Part shown: positions 7,349 through 13,488 of the stretch, piece by piece
How positions within the stretch are numbered: the first letter of the stretch is position 1
How the letters are laid out: each line of letters starts with the position of its first letter
Origin: CAYHKY01 sp964357355
Lineage (GTDB): Bacteria; Patescibacteriota; Microgenomatia; UBA10105
Reading direction: 5' to 3'
DNA: 15,416 nt
Assembly (NCBI GenBank): GCA_964357355.1
Contig: CAYHKY010000032.1
Location: 1 to 15,416, forward strand
Translations under genes and position numbers: made by a program
The notes under the pieces: generated by a model
Seen by the model: the letters and a program-made list of their open reading frames with translations, nothing else
What the model was told of the DNA's origin: nothing
Database searches by the model: none

Positions 7349-9265
7349 TTAACCTGCGCCGCCTCCGCCGCCTCCGCCTCCACCCCCACCGCCTCCGGAG
7401 AATCCACCCCCTCCTCCTGCGGAATAATGCGCAGCGCTTGTTGATGCCGTCTTAAGTTCTGAAGTTAGCACGTTTAGGGAACTTGTTAGTTGTGAAATAG
7501 ACTGAGTGGTACTACTCACATCGGTAAAGGCCTGACCACTTGGGGAGTAGCTGTGATACCATGCGGCGCGAGCGGCAGTAGGATTACCAAGAATTAAGGG
7601 TAGCATTTTAATGATTTTGTCTGCATTGCCAAAAAGAATTCCAAACACCAGATAGTGTTCCCAGAGTTTGTAAGACTCAGGGGGTAAATCTTTAAATTTA
7701 TGATCTGCGAAATCATTGAGGAATTTTTTAAATGCTTCCCACTCGAGGACTTCCCGGCGCCACTGGGGTGTCCAGCGTTTGAGTGCTCGACTCAAAACGA
7801 GTCCTAAGATTAGGATTATAAAAGTAAAAGCATTAAATATAAAGAAACCGATGATTGTCAGGATTACTACATATATTGTACTGGTTTTTACCAGCCCAGC
7901 GCCTTTTGATTCCAAAAATTGATGGTTTTCAGTGCTTTCTTTTACTAATTTTTTCCATTCCAAAAACCACTTTTGAAATTTTTGCGGCTTTTTCTTTAAA
8001 AACCGTTTGATTTCTTCAAGAGTAACTTGATTGTCAGTTTTGTCTTCGTGGGTCTTTTGGCTCGTTAATTTGTCAATAAATCCAGGTTCAGCTGTACCAA
8101 TTTCAGAAAATATAAATCCTAAAAGTTCAGTTTCAAACACTTTTAAGTTTGAATTCGGTAAAAATGCCTCGGATTTCAAAATCAATCTGGTTTGGTATTC
8201 TTGTTTTGTCCGGAAAAATCCTGATTTCTGTATTACCTGATCCCGGATTTCCACAAAACCTCGTCTGGCGAGGTCAAAAATAGTTGCGGTGAATGAATTG
8301 ACACTTGGTTCTTCACCTTGTTTCAAAAGAACGTCAACTTCAGCAGGTGAGAGGTTAGTCGGAAGTTCTCTTACATATTCAGGGACGCTGGTGACAGCGT
8401 ACTCTTTTCCAAATGATTTCCATTGGCGATACCACCAGATAAACCAAACAACACATAAGATAATAAAAATTTCAGGACCAACTAAAATCCAGAACCATAA
8501 AAGTTTTTCTTTCCACTGTTCTCTTTTGGCGGCTGAAATAGTTTCTTCAACGAATTTCGCCTCTTCATTTTTGATCTCGGAAGCTGTTTTGTTACCGTCA
8601 GTGGTTCCAGTTATTTGTGTCATAGGAAACAATGTGCGGATTTCCATAAATTGTCCGGAGGCGACACTGTCGGCCGTAAAACGGGCAGTCTGTGTATCAC
8701 TTATTTCCGACTTGCCGTTTAACGGCCCATGGCCAAAGACCAGGATCTGTGACTTGTTAGTCACCGGTTGGGGAAGTTTGATAGTTACTTCTACGTTTTT
8801 ATGCGGGACAGTCCACTCACGACCTACGACCTGCCAATAAAAGTCGGCGACTTCCGGATATTTTCTGACAGCATTTACGATGGTGTAGTTGATGACAAAA
8901 GTTTTCTGTTCATCAGAAGCAGAGTAACTCCATTTGGCATAAAAACGACTGGATTCTTCTGAGGTGGATGTGATGGCGACGTTTGACTCATCTTGAGCGG
9001 TAATTGTAAAGTCAGTGATGCGGGTACTATAGTCATATCCCTGTCTTTCTATACGAGTTGGAATCCACATCTCCGCCCAGGAAAAACTACCGTCAAAATC
9101 ATAGGTCAGTCGTTCCTCAACTTCTGCTGATTTATCAGTATTAAGTCTGATATCAAAGCGGTCTGCCACAATCGAATATGACTTGGCTAAAATTGGGGAC
9201 GGGGATAACACATAGACACCAAAAAGGAATGCCCACACCAAGATTTGAGTCAAACACCGAGACAT
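7349..9265 (-). CDS. DUF2207-family membrane protein with polyglycine tail
   Basis: Complete 638-residue protein. It has a signal peptide (about 1-27, ending near ILA-K), an extracytoplasmic beta-rich DUF2207 domain (about 28-225), a membrane helix (about 255-279), a cytoplasmic region, and a long hydrophobic hairpin (about 460-493). A conserved soluble segment follows (WEAFKKFL at 509-516), and the protein ends in a Gly-rich tail (617-638) containing an uninterrupted run of Gly. Signatures such as LSPAEVDVLL (305-314) and DLARRGFVEI (331-340) fit the family. Its molecular function is unknown. A polyglycine C-terminus is common in the family. It converges on the b5 gene (16 bp gap) and is divergent from the methyltransferase gene (38 bp gap). 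The antisense open frames are shadows. Confidence 0.88.
   Translation of the reverse strand: MSRCLTQILVWAFLFGVYVLSPSPILAKSYSIVADRFDIRLNTDKSAEVEERLTYDFDGSFSWAEMWIPTRIERQGYDYSTRITDFTITAQDESNVAITSTSEESSRFYAKWSYSASDEQKTFVINYTIVNAVRKYPEVADFYWQVVGREWTVPHKNVEVTIKLPQPVTNKSQILVFGHGPLNGKSEISDTQTARFTADSVASGQFMEIRTLFPMTQITGTTDGNKTASEIKNEEAKFVEETISAAKREQWKEKLLWFWILVGPEIFIILCVVWFIWWYRQWKSFGKEYAVTSVPEYVRELPTNLSPAEVDVLLKQGEEPSVNSFTATIFDLARRGFVEIRDQVIQKSGFFRTKQEYQTRLILKSEAFLPNSNLKVFETELLGFIFSEIGTAEPGFIDKLTSQKTHEDKTDNQVTLEEIKRFLKKKPQKFQKWFLEWKKLVKESTENHQFLESKGAGLVKTSTIYVVILTIIGFFIFNAFTFIILILGLVLSRALKRWTPQWRREVLEWEAFKKFLNDFADHKFKDLPPESYKLWEHYLVFGILFGNADKIIKMLPLILGNPTAARAAWYHSYSPSGQAFTDVSSTTQSISQLTSSLNVLTSELKTASTSAAHYSAGGGGGFSGGGGGGGGGGGGGAG
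7352..7420. repeat. GC-rich low-complexity tract coding the polyglycine tail
   Basis: The plus strand shows a run of gcc/tcc/acc/ccc triplets that reads as glycine codons on the minus strand, in mixed synonymous form. The tract is far more GC-rich than its surroundings. Such tracts can change length by slippage, so the tail length may vary between strains. It is coding, not a separate element. Confidence 0.7.
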
Positions 9266-9272
9266 ATATCTT

Positions 9273-9281
9273 AGTATAGCA
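9273..9281 (-). promoter_or_regulatory. Extended -10 promoter, leaderless start of DUF2207 gene
   Basis: On the minus strand TGC-TATACT is an extended -10 element, followed by exactly 7 nt (AAGATAT) and the ATG at 9265. The predicted mRNA begins at the start codon. No ribosome binding site is present. Confidence 0.62.
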
Positions 9282-9290
9282 AGTTACGGA

Positions 9291-9296
9291 TATAAT
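9291..9296 (+). promoter_or_regulatory. Consensus -10 box, leaderless start of methyltransferase
   Basis: A perfect TATAAT is followed by 7 nt (TATTGTC) and the ATG at 9304. This predicts a leaderless transcript. It lies back to back with the DUF2207 promoter inside a 38-bp intergenic space, so its -35 region would overlap that promoter and the first codons of the neighbour. No clear -35 is visible. Confidence 0.6.
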
Positions 9297-9303
9297 TATT
9301 GTC

Positions 9304-10140
9304 ATGATTGTAGACGCTTGTGTTTGTGGAGAGGGAAGAATTTTTACTACTCTTATACGCTATGAAAATGAAACAATCTTTGCCGCATATGAAGGTCTGG
9401 CGATTATCCGGTGTACAAAGTGTGGTCTGTTAAAAACATCCGGCAATTACAAAAGAATCAATTCCAAAGTAAGCAATACCGACTTTTATGAAAGCAATCA
9501 ACCTATTTTTAGCAACTATTTTAGAGATGTAGTTGAGAGAATTTGTCGCTATCAGAGATCAGGTCGGGTACTGGACGTCGGCTGTGCCAGTGGAATTTGT
9601 ATGAGAGTTCTTTCCCAAAACGGATTTAGTGTATACGGGATTGAGCCAAACCGAACTGCCTATAAAATTGTCAAACAGAAATTTCCGGATATGGTTTTCC
9701 CCCTGACTCTCAAGAAATTATGGCTAACCAAAAAACTCCGTTTCCACACGATCATCTACAATCATGTGCTGGAACACATACCTGATATAAGAAATGAGTT
9801 CTCTTATATCCACAAAGCCCTCTTACCAGGAGGACTACTTGTAATCGGAGTTCCCAATTCTGCCAATTTGGTTTTTTGGTTGCGGGGAAAGTATTGGGAA
9901 TCACTTCTTCCTAACCAGCATATCTGGCATTTTTCCACTAAGTACTTAGTACAATATTTAACTTCCCAGGGCTTTACGATTTTCGAAACGAGTTATAACA
10001 ATCATTTGCGGCAGGATTATCCGCTTGTAAAAAGACTCTATTTTAAACTATTGACTATTCTTAATACACTTTTCTCAACGGGAGAAGCGGTTGTGATCTT
10101 TGCTAAAAAAAAGGAGTCCCAGTCCCAAGGGTACCCATAA
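9304..10140 (+). CDS. Class I SAM-dependent methyltransferase with N-terminal zinc ribbon
   Basis: Complete 278-residue enzyme. Four N-terminal cysteines (C6, C8, C37, C40, in CxC and CxxC pairs) probably form a zinc ribbon. The Rossmann methyltransferase core follows: motif I RVLDVGCASG (88-97), an acidic residue after strand 2 (E114 in GIEP), NHVLEHIPD (153-161) and LLPGGLLVIGVPN (173-185). PNQHIWHFS (203-211) is typical of this methyltransferase group, members of which often act on sugars or small molecules. The acceptor is unknown; a surface sugar is a guess from the neighbourhood. The last codons contain a run of eight A at about 10104-10111, but the frame is intact. It is the first gene of a plus-strand cluster; the next gene has its own promoter. 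Confidence 0.88.
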   Translation: MIVDACVCGEGRIFTTLIRYENETIFAAYEGLAIIRCTKCGLLKTSGNYKRINSKVSNTDFYESNQPIFSNYFRDVVERICRYQRSGRVLDVGCASGICMRVLSQNGFSVYGIEPNRTAYKIVKQKFPDMVFPLTLKKLWLTKKLRFHTIIYNHVLEHIPDIRNEFSYIHKALLPGGLLVIGVPNSANLVFWLRGKYWESLLPNQHIWHFSTKYLVQYLTSQGFTIFETSYNNHLRQDYPLVKRLYFKLLTILNTLFSTGEAVVIFAKKKESQSQGYP

Positions 10141-10156
10141 AACAAACAGAGATATC

Positions 10157-10165
10157 TGTTACAAT
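10157..10165 (+). promoter_or_regulatory. Extended -10 promoter, leaderless start of MazG-like gene
   Basis: TGT-TACAAT is an extended -10 element followed by 6 nt (GACGCC) and the ATG at 10172. It decides the start of the MazG-like gene: an upstream in-frame TTG at 10100 lies inside the methyltransferase gene and before this promoter, so it is unlikely to be used. Confidence 0.62.
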
Positions 10166-10171
10166 GACGCC

Positions 10172-10513
10172 ATGAAACAAAAACAAGGCATACAAACATC
10201 CAAAACCCTTCAAGAGTATATTACCACTCTAAGACAGCTCGAGAAAGATGAAATAAATAATCAGGAATACGGCAGCATCTTAATCTTGGCCATGGTTGAA
10301 GAGGTTGGTGAAATTGCCAGGGCATATTTAGCTGAGCATGGGAGAAAACCTACCAATATCACCGCCCAAAAAGATGAAACCTACATACATGAATTGGGGG
10401 ATTTGTTAGTCTCAATCTTGAAGCTTGCTATCTACAAAAACGTCAACCTCGACCACCGGATCGAGTATACGCTGAAAAAAATTCGACGAAGAAAAATAAA
10501 CCCCAAATTGTAA
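10172..10513 (+). CDS. MazG-like nucleotide pyrophosphohydrolase
   Basis: Complete 113-residue all-alpha protein with the MazG/dUTPase-superfamily metal-binding pattern: EEVGE (E43, E44, E47) on one helix and ELGD (E74, D77) on the next. Enzymes of this fold hydrolyse NTPs or dNTPs to the monophosphate and pyrophosphate, usually to clear damaged or surplus nucleotides; the substrate here is unknown. The size fits a single-domain MazG-like protein rather than the two-domain E. coli MazG. The start is chosen from the extended -10 box 6 nt upstream; starting at the in-frame TTG at 10100 would add 24 residues and overlap the methyltransferase gene. It lies 18 bp before the YkuK-like gene and is likely co-transcribed with it. 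Confidence 0.85.
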   Translation: MKQKQGIQTSKTLQEYITTLRQLEKDEINNQEYGSILILAMVEEVGEIARAYLAEHGRKPTNITAQKDETYIHELGDLLVSILKLAIYKNVNLDHRIEYTLKKIRRRKINPKL

Positions 10514-10531
10514 TTTATTAAGCCTGTTTTT

Positions 10532-11017
10532 ATGGCTAGCAACGGATTTTTCCATAGTCAGACATTTGGCATTTGTGACTTAGCTCAAGTGCGTAAACAT
10601 ACCTTATACTATTTGGCTGCCAAACCAGAGTACAAATACCGATTGGTAATCGGAACTGATTCACAAAAAAAGAACGGGTCGGGAACGGATTTTGTGGTGG
10701 CATTTATCATACACCGGGTAGGAGCGGGAGGAATTTATTTTTGGAAGCGGATTGTTGAAAAAAAACACTACATCCTTAAAACTCGAATGTACCAGGAAGC
10801 GATTTATTCACTGACAACTGCTGAAGAATTTTTGACTCTTCTCAAGCGTGACGGCATTACCAAATACGATATAGAGATTCATGTTGACATTGGTAAAATA
10901 GGTGACACCCGCGAAATGATCAATGAAATAGTGGGCATGGTTCGTGGTTCTGGATATACTGTCAAAACCAAGCCTGAATCATATGCTGCCAGTAAAGTTG
11001 CTGACCGCTATACATGA
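10532..11017 (+). CDS. YkuK/DUF458-family RNase H-like protein
   Basis: Complete 161-residue protein matching the YkuK (DUF458) family, which has a predicted RNase H-like fold. Key segments are IGTDSQ (40-45, with D43), HVDIGKIGDTREMI (117-130, with D119 and D125) and KPESYAASKVADRYT (147-161, with D158). The Asp residues D43, D119 and D158 are candidates for the metal-binding set of an RNase H-like nuclease; that is inferred from pattern and fold. The cellular role of the family is not settled. No ribosome binding site and no clear -10 box lies just upstream, so expression from the MazG-like promoter is likely (18 bp gap). It converges on the first PBP gene with an 18 bp gap. Confidence 0.82.
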   Translation: MASNGFFHSQTFGICDLAQVRKHTLYYLAAKPEYKYRLVIGTDSQKKNGSGTDFVVAFIIHRVGAGGIYFWKRIVEKKHYILKTRMYQEAIYSLTTAEEFLTLLKRDGITKYDIEIHVDIGKIGDTREMINEIVGMVRGSGYTVKTKPESYAASKVADRYT

Positions 11018-11035
11018 GATATGAAGGAATTTGAG

Positions 11036-13396
11036 TCAATGCGGAGTTGGGTTAGGATTAGGGGAAGCAGGTGGCTTGCAACCTCCGCGAGGTTCTGTGC
11101 CGCGAATAAAATATTCTACCCGGCCATAACAAGGTAAACTGACGACATTATTAGAAATACGTGGTTTCTCATCCGGTTTGTCTTTTGTAATCAACGTCAT
11201 GATTTTGTTCCAGATAGGTGCTGCACCTGTTACACCCGAGGTTAATATTGGATCCATCGGTGAGTTGTCATTATTTCCTACCCACACACCAACAACCGCA
11301 TAAGGTGTGAATCCCAAAGTCCAATTATCACGTTTATCATTGGTGGTGCCGGTTTTGACAGAGACTGTTTTTCCGGGGATGACAAGAGTTGAATTTGGTC
11401 CAAATGCCTGTGTCCGGGCGCGATTATCAGCTAAAATATCCGATATGATAAAGGCGGTTTCCGGAGATATCACCTGTTTTGAATCTTGCGCGCGTTCATA
11501 GTAGACGCGTCCTGTGTAATCGCTCACTTTTATAAGCGGGTCAAGATCAACCTTGTCTCCGTTGTTCGCAATTGTTCCGTACACAGTTGCCATATCAAAA
11601 AGCGTTACTTCTCCGCCGCCCAAAGTAAGCGACAGGCCAAAACGTGAAGGATCATTCCAGGTAGTAATCCCCATTTTTCTTCCCAGATCAATAACCGTCA
11701 TCAGTCCCAATTGGTTAAGCGTTTTTACGGCTGGAATGTTGTAAGAATTAGCGAGCGCGTTGCGAAGTGTTACTTTTCCGTGAAACTTACCGTCGTAGTT
11801 AACAGGTGAATACGGGAGTTGTCCGGCTAAAGGATAAGTCACCGGTGTATCTTCGATAATTGATGCTGCTGTCAAGCCTTTTTCCAATGCTTGAGCATAA
11901 GTGACTACCTTGATTGCAGATCCCGGTTGTCGGGGCGCCAAAGTGACGTTAACATTGCCGTCAGCTTGGGTGTTGAAGTAATCCCTGCTGCCGATCATGG
12001 CTAAAATCTCACCCTCTTTTGGATTTGTCACAATTGCGGCTCCATTACCGACCTTCAGTCCTGTAAGTTGGGTTATCTCTTTGGTAATCACATCTTGTAC
12101 TTGATTTTGCAGAGACATATCTAGTGTTGTAGTCACTCGCAAGCCTCCCAAATCAACCAGTCTGGATCCGAAACGGCGGGTGAGAAGCTCTCTGACATAC
12201 ATGACGAAGTGTGGAGCTTTGATAGGAACTAATTGCGGCTTGACCGTAATTGTTTCTTTTTGTGCAACATCGGCTTGCGTTTGAGTGATGTAACCATCTT
12301 CAACCATGCGTCTGAGGACTTCAATTTGGCGTACCTTTGCCATTTCCGGATGTGTTCCATACGGTGAATAGAAAGTAGGGGCAGCAGGTAGACCAGCAAG
12401 ATAGGCACTTTCTGCCAGGCTTAAGTCCTGCACACGTTTGCCAAAGAAGTTTTCCGCCGCAGCTTCGATGCCCCAAGCAGTTCCCCCGTATGGGACTTGA
12501 TTAAAGTACATTTCCAAAATCTCATTTTTGGTGTAAAGTTGCTCAGCCCAAAAAGCTAAGACAACTTCCCGTGCTTTTCGCCAATAAGAGATTTCGGATG
12601 TAAGAAGTGAATTTTTTACAAGTTGTTGAGTGATAGTTGAACCTCCCTGAAGGTGTTTGTTGAAGTAAGTTTCTCTGGCTGCCCGGGCGATCGCGGTTAA
12701 AGAAAAACCGGGATGGTTATAAAACTGCCGGTCTTCAATGGCAATAGTGGCATTTTTGATCGTTTCCGGAATATTAGTAAGAGGAATTGGTTTGCGATCT
12801 TCATCACCGTGTAGTTCGTAAAGGAGTATTCCGTTTCGGTCAAAAATTTGTGTAGTTACCGGAATGACACGCTGTGAGAGTAGCCGGGGGTTAGGTAAGT
12901 ATTTGATAAAAGTATATAAATAGTAGGGTACAAAAATAAAAATGAAGGTTGAAAAGATACCGATAAATATTCCTACTGCAAGCATCGGTGGCCGGGGAAT
13001 TGTGATTTTTGGGAAGTATATAATGGGTAAACGTTTTCTAAGAGATGTTACTTTAGACCTGAAGTTAAATATAGAAATCAATTTTCGTTGAGTATTTTGA
13101 GTTGTCCGGGCAAGGGTGAAAACAAGAGCTTGGATTGATCGTTTGGATAAGTGTTTTACAGTTTCCATGCCCAGTAATACATGTTTATCCATGCCAGTGA
13201 GTGTATATTTGAGTGTATTTCGCAGAGCAACTTGAGAAAATAATATCGTGTGTCTGATAGTTGAGCTTAGGCGGAGTATTACCTGCAATAACCATTTTCC
13301 AAATACGATAACCACATCCCCAATAACCGCAAGCACCATTACCAATAGTTGCAGTGAAGCTATAATAAGCGTGAAATCTGCCTTTTTCTTTGTCAT
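11036..13396 (-). CDS. Class A penicillin-binding protein (bifunctional peptidoglycan synthase)
   Basis: 786 residues from the ATG at 13396. The enzyme polymerises lipid II and cross-links peptides outside the membrane. A GT51 domain has catalytic E221 in EDRQFYNH and GGSTITQQLVKN at 251-262. The transpeptidase domain has SAIK (S493, K496), SYN (551-553) and KTG (681-683). All are intact. The N-terminus is unusual: a hydrophobic stretch (about 9-32), then about 105 residues of basic helical sequence, then the membrane helix (about 138-161) before the GT domain. The C-terminal tail has C756, C773 and the motif EYFIRGTEP (761-769), ending in Pro/Asn repeats. An in-frame TTG at 13420 would add 8 residues. 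I prefer the ATG because TATTTT lies exactly 7 nt upstream, although TATGAT (13430-13435) could serve the TTG. A close paralog lies immediately upstream. Confidence 0.9.
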   Translation of the reverse strand: MTKKKADFTLIIASLQLLVMVLAVIGDVVIVFGKWLLQVILRLSSTIRHTILFSQVALRNTLKYTLTGMDKHVLLGMETVKHLSKRSIQALVFTLARTTQNTQRKLISIFNFRSKVTSLRKRLPIIYFPKITIPRPPMLAVGIFIGIFSTFIFIFVPYYLYTFIKYLPNPRLLSQRVIPVTTQIFDRNGILLYELHGDEDRKPIPLTNIPETIKNATIAIEDRQFYNHPGFSLTAIARAARETYFNKHLQGGSTITQQLVKNSLLTSEISYWRKAREVVLAFWAEQLYTKNEILEMYFNQVPYGGTAWGIEAAAENFFGKRVQDLSLAESAYLAGLPAAPTFYSPYGTHPEMAKVRQIEVLRRMVEDGYITQTQADVAQKETITVKPQLVPIKAPHFVMYVRELLTRRFGSRLVDLGGLRVTTTLDMSLQNQVQDVITKEITQLTGLKVGNGAAIVTNPKEGEILAMIGSRDYFNTQADGNVNVTLAPRQPGSAIKVVTYAQALEKGLTAASIIEDTPVTYPLAGQLPYSPVNYDGKFHGKVTLRNALANSYNIPAVKTLNQLGLMTVIDLGRKMGITTWNDPSRFGLSLTLGGGEVTLFDMATVYGTIANNGDKVDLDPLIKVSDYTGRVYYERAQDSKQVISPETAFIISDILADNRARTQAFGPNSTLVIPGKTVSVKTGTTNDKRDNWTLGFTPYAVVGVWVGNNDNSPMDPILTSGVTGAAPIWNKIMTLITKDKPDEKPRISNNVVSLPCYGRVEYFIRGTEPRGGCKPPASPNPNPTPH

Positions 13397-13403
13397 GACG
13401 CCA

Positions 13404-13409
13404 AAAATA
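13404..13409 (-). promoter_or_regulatory. Possible -10 box of the first PBP gene
   Basis: On the minus strand TATTTT is followed by 7 nt (TGGCGTC) and the ATG at 13396, the same spacing as at other genes here. A competing, better-matching TATGAT lies at 13435-13430, 9 nt before an in-frame TTG. Only one may be real, and read-through from the upstream PBP gene is also possible. Confidence 0.3.
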
Positions 13410-13440
13410 GGGCAGGCCAATCGTGTTATATCATAGGTGT

Positions 13441-13460
13441 TACGCTTTGTGAAGCACGTA
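13441..13460. repeat. Imperfect inverted repeat between the two PBP genes
   Basis: TACG...CGTA arms enclose GCTT...AAGC, giving a small hairpin with a mismatch or bulge. It lies in the 92-bp gap after the stop of the upstream PBP gene. No T-run follows on either strand, so I do not call it an intrinsic terminator. Confidence 0.25.
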
Positions 13461-13488
13461 TCTGATTGAAGTAAACGGCGGATTTTGC

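Noticed and set aside
8289..8840. 183-codon open frame opposite the DUF2207 gene
   Set aside because: Shadow of a well-supported gene; no motif, anchor or start signal.
10102..10140. Run of eight A plus AAGGAG near the methyltransferase end as programmed frameshift or ribosome binding site
   Set aside because: The zero frame ends normally soon after, and no start codon lies at a suitable distance; the next ATG is about 58 nt away.
10100..10171. Upstream TTG start of the MazG-like gene
   Set aside because: It overlaps the methyltransferase end and precedes the extended -10 promoter; the added residues are not family-like.
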